Source of the DNA: Protea cynaroides | Taxonomy: Eukaryota > Streptophyta > Magnoliopsida > Proteales > Proteaceae | Length of the DNA stretch: 64,000 nucleotides | Direction of reading: 5' to 3' | Assembly (NCBI GenBank): GCA_028583415.1 | Contig: CM053276.1 | Location: forward strand, 62,043,510-62,107,509 | In this document: positions 35,109-46,700 of the stretch, piece by piece | Position numbering within the stretch: the first letter of the stretch is position 1 | How the letters are laid out: each line of letters opens with the position of its first letter | Made by a program: the position numbers and the translations under genes | Notes under the pieces: model-generated | What the model saw: the letters and a program-made list of their open reading frames with translations, nothing else | What the model was told of the DNA's origin: nothing | The model's database searches: none

Positions 35109-36404
35109 GTATTGTACCTATAGCTAATATACTAGCCAGAGTGCTTTTCAACTTTCAAGCCACACACTCATTTATATCAGTGTCCTTCAGAAAGAAGCTA
35201 GATATACCCCTCAGACCTTTTGACTACAAGCTACTAGTACGGTCACCTATGGGATTAGAAGCAGAGCTAGACCGAGGTTATGGACCATGTTCAGTTCTCA
35301 TAAATGGACGAAGTTTGGACGCCAACCTGGTGCAGCTCGAGATAGCAGACTTCAGTCATCCTAGGGATGGACTGGTTATCCCAGCATTCCACGAGTTTGC
35401 TTTGTGCTGAAAAGAAGAAATCATTCAAGGACAAGGAAGGAGCAGAGTTCAGTTTTACGGGAACCAAACTTTTCCGTAAGTGAAAACTCATTCTTTCTGC
35501 ATTAAAGGCTAGGAGATGCCTTGAGAAATGAGGAATTGAATACCTAGTGTCCATGGTTGACCTTACCAAGGAAGCACCACGAATGGAAGATATTGAAGTT
35601 GTACATGAATTTCTAGATATATTTTTCGAGGAGTTACCAGGATTGCCACCCGATCAAGCGACAGAGTTCGTTATAGATCTTATACCCGGAGCCGCACCAG
35701 TATCTAAGGCACCCTATCGTATGGTTCCTACTGAACTGAAGAAACTGAAGGTACAACTATAGGAGTTTCCAGACAAGGGTTATATCCGACCCAGTATATC
35801 AACATGGAGAGCGCCGGTATTGTTCGTAAAGAAGAAAGACGGTAGCATTCGACTTTGTATAGATTATCGAGAATTGAACAAGGTCACGATCAAAAATTGA
35901 TATTTGTTGCCTCGGATCGATGACTTATTCGACCAGTTGCAAGGTGCCAAAGTGTTTTTCAAGATTGATCTCTAGTCAGGATACCATCAGTTGAAGATCA
36001 AGGAAGTTGATATTCCGAAGACAGCATTCAGAACTAGATATGGACATTACGAATTTTTAGTTATGTCTTTTGGATTGACTAACGCTCCCGCAACTTTTAT
36101 GGAACTCATGAATCGGGTATTCCACGATATGCTGGATACATCGGTCATTGTATTTATAGACGACATCTTAGTCTACTCCAAGGACAAAGAAACTCATATC
36201 ACAAATCTTAGAGCCGCTCTGCAGCGACTAAGAACAGAAAAGCTTTACGTTAAATTTACTAAGTGTGAGTTCTGGCTAAATGAAGTCGCTTTCTTAGGCC
36301 ATGTTATATCAGCTGAAGGAATTAAAATGGATCCTAGTAAGATTGAAGCTATTGTGAAATGGAAAGCACCTAAGAGTGTTTCAAAAATTAGAAGTCTCTT
36401 GGGT
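35109..36404 (+). pseudogene. pol: Copy A pol (PR and RT, truncated)
   Basis: Protease remnant (VLFNFQATHSFIS, active-site DSG lost), then the linker and RT with FIDDILVYSKDKETH (about 36150-36195) and the thumb region to KIRSLLG, where similarity stops. Stops are present at about 35760, 35897 and 35973. Beyond 36404 the sequence is unrelated, so RNase H, integrase and the 3' LTR are missing. Confidence 0.75.
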
Positions 36405-38380
36405 CATCTTTATTTTAATTTTCCTCTTTTTTTTTTTTGGGGGGGGGTAAAAATCTTCCTCCTTTTCCATACATACTAAAAAGAAACTTGCAAATTAATT
36501 TGTACAAAGTATTCATGCCTTCCCATCACTATCATATATATATATTTTTTTTTTGTTCTTGATGTATAATTACAATAGCAAACAATTTTACAAACTATAC
36601 TTTAATTATGTTGATGCTAATCGGTGGAGACTATGTAAGCTATGGCAGATGACTTTACATAAAATTCACTAATTATTCTGTTATTTAAGCTTTCACGTTT
36701 GAAACTGAAAATAATGTAAGCTAGTACAATAGAGATATGTAGCCTAAGAAGGATATTCAATTATTTCATCAATCCAAGAATATTCATGTACTTGTCAACT
36801 ATATTTTTTCAGTGGGGCCCGCTTGAGGTAGGAAGAGATTCCAAAACCTTTCCTCTCCTATTGTTATTAATTATTGCTTAGGTTGAACGTAAGAGTAGAT
36901 TCATTTGTGGTGTTTCTTTAAAAAAAATGATCAGTAATAATTCCATCCCAAGCAGTACTCTTTTGAACGAAAGAGAGACAAAAAAGAATAATTGTTAGTG
37001 AAGTTTCCGTCAAGAAATCTTCTACTCCAAAGAACCTAGACTCTATTCAAACCAATGTGATTTAAATTCATTTATAATGGGATTTTCTTATTAAAACCTT
37101 GTGAGGTATCAAAATAATTTGGTATTTTATTTTTTTGCCTCTTTAGTATTTGGAACTTGATTTTTTAGTAAGAGAAATTCTTGTCATTTCACATGTCTAT
37201 TTAAAAACAGTAACAAAACAATGACAATGACAACGACAACGATGAGTTGTTTTCAAATTTAGTGAAGAAACATTTTTATCTCTGATTTAAATTTTTTTTG
37301 AAGAATAATAAAATGAGTATTTAAAAGATGTAATATTCCATAAGCACCTATAGAGGTGTTATTCACACGCTTCCATTTATATTACGTGATGATAATCTAT
37401 ATAACTTGTCTTGTAAGGCGGAACTAGGGAATAAAAAAAATCCACTCACATCATTAGTTGGAATTTTGAGAGCTTCGAATGATTATTTACAAGCTTTTAT
37501 GATCTGTAGTTACTTTTTTTTTATAGTAGAATGATTGGCAAACATAAGAAACACCTTTATTATTTAATATGAATGACATTTCCAATCTCTAGGCCCATAT
37601 GTTTCATAATATTATCCAGGAGAGGATTTCCCACGCTGCTAATGTGGAAGGAATCTTCTAGGCTACATCAATGATGGTATAAGAAAATTTATTATTCACA
37701 TTGAACATGAGAGGAGAGTCCCATGTGAGACCATGTATGTGGTACCATGGTTTAACTCAGGAAAAAATTAACATGAGTTGATTAATCATCTTTAATTAGA
37801 AAATTTAAATAAAATTTCTTAAAACTTTTTGACTTCATATGAAAACCACTATCTAATATAAGCAACATAATAAGATAGCCTACATGATGCATCAATTCAC
37901 ACCACACAAGCAAACTATTCTATTTCCAATTTTGGTTGAGAAATAGTTATATATAAATGTCAACAAACAACTCTCCTTACCAAAGTAATTAATTTTAAAG
38001 AATTCCCATTTTTAACTGTTGAGGTTGACTTAAGTGAGTTGGTGCAAGACATGACTTTCTTGTAGACAAGTTTCTTCTTTTGTATCTTCCCGTTCTGATC
38101 TTGAGGTCAGCGCTTCTGGTTGGTAATATTTTATTTTATCTACGTAGTAGGAAAATGTGATGGTCAATGATTCATTCTTGTTGAATTTGCTTGCTGTAGA
38201 ATTCCTTGTAAGAATAAGTTCTTATGATCCACCCCTCAAGTAAAGGGGTTTATGGTCTAGACCTTGGAACATCTCATCCTAATAAAAGTACAAACCCCCA
38301 TCTCCTGTAATTGAAGTTTTCATAATACCCCTCCTAACCCATCAAGAGTCATAATGATTTTCTTTACACCCCCCCCACCC

Positions 38381-38413
<33 letters not shown>

Positions 38414-39177
38414 CTCTCCCTTCTTTTTAATTTTGGATTTGATTACTAGAATGTGAAAATAAGAGCACAAGAATGAAAATCTTAACTAATTATTTGTTAT
38501 GCCTTAAAAAATAATTTGGAAAAATTATTCATACCTCTACTCTACTATACTTTACCCTTAATTCAAACAATTCTCAAATGTTTGTAACTATTACAGCTGC
38601 TTTCTTTTTATAGACAGTGTTAGATATAAGAAAAAGAAATGGACAAATGTACCCTAAACTAGTTTGAAAGCAATAACTCCCTTTGAAATGACATTTTTAA
38701 CCTTGAAACCGATGAAATGTGTATTGCATTGCACAAAAAAGATGGTCATCCGTTTCGTTAGTTGTTGCTCCGACGAGATGAAGATGCAATCAATCTCTCA
38801 ATTGTTCAAGACCTACAATTCAGACTTGGAATCCTGGGTGAGTTTCGGTAAAAAAAAAAAAAAAAAACCATAGGAACCGGTGCTTATCAAAATATATGTA
38901 GAGCTCCACATCCGAAGCAGCTATGCCCCTGGATGCCTTGTAGAGCTGCCAAGCCCGTCACAATGTCTCCAAGCCTTGTGGAATGTCCCAGCAATTCTTA
39001 ATTACCGCTGCAATTCCTTGAAGCGGATGGTGTTTACCATGAAAACAGGAGGAGAAAGCCAGATGGCTCTCTCTCGAGCCTTGTCCTCATCTCTCTCAGT
39101 TGTTCACAATCATTCTCTTTATCTACGTACGTATATGATCTACGATGCCTTTCCAATTTGATTCCTTTTTTGTTCTG

Positions 39178-39179
39178 TT

Positions 39180-39210
<31 letters not shown>
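39178..39210. repeat. (CT)n microsatellite
   Basis: About 32 bp of alternating ct. Confidence 0.9.
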
Positions 39211-39213
<3 letters not shown>

Positions 39214-39216
39214 ACT

Positions 39217-39296
39217 CCAAGCCTACCCCACTTCTATCTCACACGTGTGTCTCTAAACACTATAGCTCCAAGTCTACCCCACTTCTATCTCACACG
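39217..39296. repeat. Tandem duplication of about 49 bp
   Basis: The string ctaccccacttctatctcac with ctccaag(c/t) before it occurs at about 39217 and again at about 39266. Confidence 0.75.
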
Positions 39297-41450
39297 TTCA
39301 CACATTGGAGTTTCCATGTTTATAAATTCCAATTGTAGATAAACATTTTCGGTCAAAAAAAATGGATAAGGCGGAGCCCTTATTTTTCATTTTTTTGAAT
39401 ATAAAAAAGATGAGGGGGTGATTGGTTGGGGCAAAATCCTTGATTTTGATTTTACATGACAAAAGAAGAAAGGTGGGATGTGAGGTAGGGGTTGGGGAGG
39501 CCCTTTTTTTATGTTTACCTTGCAACCCAGAGTATAGAATTGGAAGGAATCAAGAATTGCGCTCTCAGACCTTGATGGTGTTGGTTACGCTTTTGACAAT
39601 CGGCAGTGACTGGCATTTCATGAACCATTTCCGATGAAGGGTGCAATAGCTGCCTTGCTTCAAGTTTTGCTTCCAAGGAATTCCAAAGGAGGTCAACTAC
39701 CAATCAACTTGTTTGAAATCGTGGAAGTAGAAGTCGATGAGCATATTGGAAATAGTCTCACATTGCTAATGAGATTAGAATCTTGGATCTTTATATATGG
39801 AGAGTCCCTCCAATTATTAATTTGAACTTTTGAATTAGAAACTTGACAAATCTAACCTATGAAAAGATGAAATTGGTGATGAGTCTACCAACAAGAATTG
39901 CCTTCGATTTGCCATCAGGATTTAGAAGAGAAGATGGGGGAGGTTTAGATCGATTGGAAAATGGCTTTTTCTCCATTTTTCTTAGCTTTTCATCTACGTT
40001 CTTCATCACTAATTCCAATTCAGCGAGACAGATGAAGGAGAGTGAAGCATGAATGTCGCAATTCTATTAAAAGAGACAGATTGAGAGGGCAATAGAGTCA
40101 CTTCACTCTTCCATTAAGGATACTTTAGGCATATATGTTTAAGGTTGAGATTACGTCATCAACTAACAGAAATTGCCTACGGATTGGGGCCATCTGTGAT
40201 TAATTTTATTTTTGAATTTAGGAAGTACGAGTAATTGTTGGAAACGCTTGGGAATTGTTTGGATTAAGGGTAAAATACAAGGTATGAGTAATTTTTTATG
40301 GATATTTATAATACAGAAAATTATTACGATCAAGATAAAGAATAGTTCTCCTGCAAGTATTTGTATCCTCTCTGGGATTCCATAGCTGTCAATATCTAGT
40401 AGCTCCCACACTCTAGAGGTGTGTCCCACACCACATCAACAGTGATAGGATCCCATGGAGAGTATGTGATCCAAACTCGTCAAGATAAGTTTTCCTTAAA
40501 TATATTTTTTGTTGGGTATATAATTAATTTATTCAACAGAATACAAGACTCCATTAAATACGGAGTGGAATTTGGCCAAACCATTGTACACTCCATCGTA
40601 GACAACGTCTTCATGACTAGTAAATTAAATTATTAATTTTTCTATGAATAAACTGAAAATTACATGATAGAAAATAAATAACCAAATGTGAGATGTCTCC
40701 AATCATCGACTGCACCAATAGAGGGATGCTTCGTGAGATAAAATGATGTGGTAGTTTCAACTTCTAGATAAATACTGGCGACTAGTTAGACCACTTGTCT
40801 AATATCGAATTCAAACTCAACTATATATTAACATGCATCGTTATATGTTCACGAACATCTTTGGTACTCCCACCATTACTATAGATTCTCCACAATTTTG
40901 GATTTTCAAAGATCTATTTTTCGTTTATGTTCCGTGTCTCTTTCGATGTAAAATTTTACAGAGAACATTTTATATGTAAAAAAAAAATTTCAATGTTATT
41001 TCCAAATGATAAAATATAATGATTTCTATGGAAGAGGGAAAAAGAACTTTATCTTTCTTTTATTTACTAGAAACAAATTTGAAATATTTTTTTAAAATAT
41101 AAAATATTACATGTAAAATCTTACGATCGAAACAAATGGAGCATAAACAAATTCCATTTGAATTGAATCTTAAGAATCAGAAGATTTTTTTACCCAAAAA
41201 AAAAAAAAAATCAAAGGAATCAAAGGGTTTATCTTTCACAAAAATTTGTTCCTTCTGCCCCATGACAAATTTTTGGAACTAATTATTAAATGGGACAAGA
41301 AACCATTCCTTCTTAGAAATGAAAGTCGGAATAAGAAACCGGCTAGAAATTAAACCAGCGAGGACCTTGTTTTGGATTGATTATTAAATGATATCTTTAA
41401 GGAAAAACAAGAACAAGACGTATCGGTTGCGTGTACACACTGCTAAATTA

Positions 41451-41613
41451 CCACGTGGCACAATTGGATAAACCGAATAACAGAAGCATGTAAGATAAAG
41501 ACAACAGAAGTGGCTGACATGGGACCACCGCGAAGCTTTCTCTCTCTTTTCTTATCAAAACTTCCGAAGCAGCGGCGTCCGAACCTCGTTGCTGATTTCC
41601 ATCAACACGTGGC
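41451..41613 (+). promoter_or_regulatory. Promoter region of the LRR gene with two G-boxes
   Basis: ccacgtggca at 41451-41460 and acacgtggc at 41605-41613 are ACGT-core elements bound by bZIP and bHLH factors (ABRE/G-box type). They lie just upstream of a pyrimidine-rich stretch (41730-41755, ct repeats) typical of plant 5' leaders. The transcription start cannot be read exactly. Assignment to the LRR gene rests on its being the next gene downstream on this strand. Confidence 0.4.
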
Positions 41614-41639
41614 TTAATCAGAAGCTTCGGAGTGTGGTT

Positions 41640-43536
41640 CGGCGTCCCAGCTTCCCCCGCACTAGTGACTTGTTAAGCTCTCTTTTCTTCTTCGCCTAAT
41701 TTCGTGTTGTTTCAGTTAAATCACTGTTTCTCTCTCTCTCTCTCTTCTTTCTCTGCAATGCAGAAAGAGTGATGCTGAGATGTTTCGATTTCTCATCTCT
41801 CTTTCTTTTCCACTTTCAACAATGGATTTGATGAAGCTTTCTTGATTTTATCTGTTCTTATTTATTGCCAAGGTATTTTTCTTTTTGAATTTCATGCAAA
41901 TGATCATCTCCATTAACGTAATAAGCTTAAATTCATGGGGGAGTGCTTTCTAGTTTGCTGTTTTTCTCCATTCTTTTAGGGTTAGAATCATCTAGATCAT
42001 CGTATTTCCTGCTTTGCTCTATCTATTGTTTGATTCCCCTGTTTCTTCTCTTGAAAGAGGTCATTGCTGTTGGGATCTTCATTTGTTGAACCACGAAGAT
42101 ATTTAACTGGATTTTAAGTTTTTAAGTTTCTAAGTTTTGTCTTCCCTCTGTTGAGCGCTGTAATAGTGTTAGCTCCTGGATGTGAACTAGGTCTTGCAAT
42201 TTTATTTAAATTATATCTCTCTTCCACCAAATATCCTTATTCTATTTTGAGGATAACAAAAAAACAATTTTTTTTTAATGTGAACATCTCAATGTTCTTG
42301 CCAAATATAGCCTAGAACTGTAGTTCTGAACTATATAAGGACAATGCGTTCATCATGGATGAAGAGATTTTCGTTTCCCCTGATGTTCTAAAACAAGTGA
42401 ATTTGCTTCTGCTTACATAAACGGGTTCTAAATTGCTGTTATTTGCTTTTTAGGAACGATATAATATTTTGGTCAGCTATAGCTTGTCCACTGGGTCCCT
42501 CCTGTTTATCAAGGACATTGCTTCCGTCTTCGATGTGGTACGGGTTAATAACTTTTAATATTTGAATTATTTTAAGTATTCTGAACTTGAACGAATACAT
42601 CCAATCCTTATGTGCATAAGTTTTATTGGGTTCATTTAAAGCCATGTCCGTTGCCGATGGTGGTCTGAGTTTTACAACCGAACTTACCCCCCCCCCTCCC
42701 TTCAGAGCTTTTTCCTTATTTCTATTACCTGTCAGACAGCATGCACTTATGACCAGAAATTCCCACAGTTAAGATTTTCTGTTGTTGGATATATCTTTTA
42801 TCTCTACCAGTACAATAAGTAGGCAAGCTAGAGGACTCTTTACAATTTTTAGCACTCTGTGGTGCTGATCTTTGCTATATTTTCTTTATTTTTGCATCTC
42901 AACAGAGCTTTGAGGTATGAGAAATTGAGAATTGAACATGTTAAGTTGGTTTTTTAAAGCACAGAAACTGTAAGCCTTGCTTTTAATGGCATACTGATGT
43001 TAGATAATGGTTGAAATTTGGTGTTATAAGCTTCAGTTTTTAGTGTGTGAAACTCAACACTACTTCGTAAGGGCATTGACCATGTTAAGTTGGTTTTTTA
43101 AGTACAGAAATGGTATGCCTAGCATTTAATGGCATACTGATGTCAGATAATAGTTGAAATTTGGAGTTATAAGCAACAGTTTCTAGCTGTTTATGAGTTT
43201 GATGGTGCCATTGTCTATGGCAAATAATCTGTAGTGTAGTTAGTAGTTTGTGCATGCATTAATCCTGCACTTGGATGCACAGCACATGTGCTTCAAGCAT
43301 TTATTCTTATATTTGTTTGTTGGATTCTGGGTCTTTGAAATTATTAAATTTCTTTGCACTATTAGAGGGACGCACAGGTGAAGTATGAAAATAACCTTTT
43401 TTTTCCTTTTAATTCTTTCGTTTTGTGAAGGTGAGCATACTAAATGCAGCATATTTTTGGGTACCAAAAGGAAGGCTGTACTGTTCTGCTGCAATTTTGT
43501 GACAGTTCTTGAACTATTTACAAAAATCATTTCTCA
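41640..43536 (+). other. 5' leader region of the LRR gene, probably with intron
   Basis: Between the G-boxes and the first coding ATG there is no long frame. A donor-like ccaag/gtattt at about 41872 and an acceptor-like ttttgtgacag at about 43503 would remove about 1.6 kb and leave a short leader. Exact sites are uncertain. A duplication of about 130 bp lies at 42931-43194. Confidence 0.35.
42931..43194. repeat. Diverged tandem duplication of about 130-140 bp
   Basis: Both copies carry catgttaagttggtttttta, then a ggcatactgatg(t/c)agataat-type string and gaaatttgg(t/a)gttataagc. They start at about 42931 and 43074. Confidence 0.75.
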
Positions 43537-43734
43537 ATGGGAGGAGCTTGTTCAAGGAAGAGAGACCAACAGGTCAATGAAGACAGTGTGCAAAGAGGGA
43601 TCCCTGGAATATATTCCAAAAGTCGCAGTTCAAAATGGATGGGGCCCTTGCTTCCGCGGTCTAGTGTAGATATTCAGCTGGGAAGAGTCAAATGCCCATC
43701 CCTTATGGAACTATGTATCCATAGAACATGTGAG
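43537..43734 (+). CDS. LRR gene coding exon 1
   Basis: 66 codons from MGGACSRKRD to ELCIHRTCE; donor gag/gtattt. The ATG is preceded by ttctca and is the first in this frame. Confidence 0.8.
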
Positions 43735-46700
43735 GTATTTGTTTTCCTTAGGTCATGCTTATCTCATAATCCTCAATTCGAATTCTTAATGTCTTGATCA
43801 ATCTTCACTTTCCTTTATGTAACAGGATATCGATAATTATAGCACTTTTTCTATGCTACCAAGGGATATAAGCCAGCAAATCTTTAATGAATTGGTATAT
43901 TACAATCGTTTGACTGATGTTACTCTTGAATCTTTTAGAGATTGTGCGATCCAGGTAATATCTCTAATGGCTAGTTTGCTTTTTTGGTCGTGGTTGCTGT
44001 TATGCTTATCCATTAGTTTCAGAACTTAGAAATAATGATTTTCAGCTGCTGTTTTGCAGGATATTTGTTTGGGAGAATATCTTGAAGCAAAGGACAGTTG
44101 GATGGATGCAATTTCTTCCCAGGGTTCATCTTTGTTATCAGTAGATCTTTCTGGTTCTGATGTAACAGATTCTGGGTTGGTTCTTCTCAAAGATTGTACG
44201 AACCTCCAAGCATTGACTTTCAATTATTGTGGCCAGATTTCAGACCATGGGCTACAACACATTAGTGGTATTTTCTTCTCTATTTCATTTTGTATAAGGA
44301 TTGGGATTTGTTTCAGCACCACAAAATCCTGAGTCATATTTACTGTGCTTGGTTTGAGTACACAAAGCTTTGCTTATATGCAGACAATCTATGGTGAATA
44401 TTTATAACTGATATTTTTTCTGAAGGGCTTTATTTTCTGTTGTCTAAACACTGTTTGGCATAAATTCTGCTGATTTAGTGGTTTTTTTCTTGTTTGTTTG
44501 TTGGCTTCCTACTGCTGTATTATGTCCAGCTAGCTCCTATTTTCTTGATCTGCTTTCCTGTTACCTACAGCAACTAACTTCATATAGATGTGGGACGCAA
44601 GTTAATGGGATTTTTTTAGGATAAGCAGCAGAATAAATTTGTTTGATAAGCAGAAAAGATGAAAATACAGTCACAACATAGTGATAATCCAGGCTACATG
44701 ATGAAGCCCATATCGTTGCATGATACAAAGCCAAAAGGCTGAAACTCCATATGTAGATCCATAACTAAAGAATCTACATTTACAATTCCAGATCCCTATT
44801 CCAAATTTAATGGGATATTTCTTTCTGCTACTGGATCCTAGAAGAACTGCTCTGACAGTTTAAAAAAAAAGGGTCTACTCTCAGCTGCTACTAACTCAAT
44901 TTACAAACATGAATGGGAAAAAAAAAAAAAAAAAAAAAATCTGACCTGGCTGTCACACAAAGATGGCTAAGTCTATGCATGTCACACAAAGATGGCTGTC
45001 ACACAAATCTGTACTAACTGTATCTTAGAAAATAGAACAGTGTTGGAATATAGGACTCGGTCCGGTTTGGGGTTTCGTTTGAGTAAACTGAGATTTGGTA
45101 ATGCTGGATTGAATTGAGCACTCATTACTATATTCGTGGTTTCTGAACCTTGAGTTAAGAGGAGGCAATCTTACTAGCCTATCCATGTCATAAGTGTATT
45201 TAGTTTGCAACTCAGGTTTCCGTTCAATTTTTCCGTTCATGTTATTATGGATTCCAAAATTTCATGAACTCTGGAGACATATTTTATCTGGTTAAAACTT
45301 CTAGATTCAGGAACCATTTGAGGGCTCAAAATACATTCTCTCCCCTAACTTAATTTGCATTCATGCATTGGGTTAAGAACGTGTTAACCACGGCTCACTT
45401 TTATCAATTTCAAATTATTACCATAGTGAACTACTTTGTTTAAATTTCATGCTTGTGTTTTGGGTTGTCTCCAGTTGTCATATTTTTTTTTTCACTTTTC
45501 CAGAAATTAACCAGTTGAATGGCATGTATTTATATGTTAACTGTGGCTTATGAAGACTTTTAAGTGAATATAGGTGGTTGGCATCCCAATTTGTACATTT
45601 ATACTTAGTTTGTGAAAAACCATTTCTGGTTTAGTGTCAATTGTAAATATTGCTTCTGTTTCTGAGCCCCCAAAAATTGTGTGGCTGATGGAGCCTATGA
45701 GCATGACGCCATCTATTTGGCAGTCATTTGCTTTTAAAGTCGTTCAAATGAATGGAAGAATTTCTTATGGGTTCCCTTGTCTATGTTATAAAACGGGATT
45801 GAACCGCAGGATCAAAATTCAGCTGGCAAGTGGTAAGTCCTTCCTGTAAATAACTTTGGGAGCTAATATGAACTGCATGTAGTATTTTGGGGGGCTTCAG
45901 AAAGGCCCGATCATTGCTTATTCTTATCTATCATGATTATTTGTTCTATTTCTGAATTTGTTTCATGTATGATCATCTTGTTTTGGTTGTTTTAAATGCA
46001 CTAGATTTTTTTTTTTGGGTGAATAAATGAATATCTTAACAAAACCCAAACAGAAACAAGGCTGGCTGCCTGAAAAAGCAAAACCAGGGCCAAGAGAAGA
46101 GGATTACAACTGGGGGGGGGAGGGAGGGAAACAAGGAATCCTAACCACATTAGAACTGGATGGGTAGGTCACATGAGAGAGCTATAAATCTGTTCCTCAA
46201 GGAATCATGACACACTCTAGAAGAGGGGGTGGTCACAACCCGAATGTCAAACAAAATGGCTTCCCAAATTTGAGAAAAGGTTTTTGACTGCACCGCCCAC
46301 ATTCGCAGATTTCTTTCCCACCAAATATGATAGATAGTGGCATTGAAGACCAGCTTGCCAATGCAATCATGAATAGTGTTGTCTTTGAAAGTTATTCCTA
46401 TTCCTCAACTCCCCATCAAACCACAAAATCCACCTTGAAGGACCCCAACATTCTCGACAAATCCCTTCTCAAATATGGGAAGAAAACAGACAAGTGAAGA
46501 AAAGATGATGAATATCTTTGTCGGCTAACCAGTAGAGACAACATCTCGAGGGGCAAGGGATCAATCTTTGACGAAGAAAGGATCCTGGCAAGGAGTCGGT
46601 CAAGGCCCTCCAAGCAATAAAACTATGGCGGGAAAGGTGACCCCGGAACCACAAAACGTTGTACCAAGCCATCTTAGTACCCCTTGTGCACACAATCTGC

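Larger units (their letters stand above)
36405..41400. other. Intergenic, repeats only
   Basis: AT-rich DNA without a supported gene. It contains C/A homopolymers at 38370-38411, a poly(A) run near 38850 and the CT microsatellite and small duplication listed separately. Open frames (38664-39161, 39145-39342, 39843-40052) lack recognisable domains or splice context. Confidence 0.5.

Noticed and set aside
38880..39161. 93-codon plus frame in intergenic DNA
   Set aside because: No motif and no promoter or splice signals that I can see.
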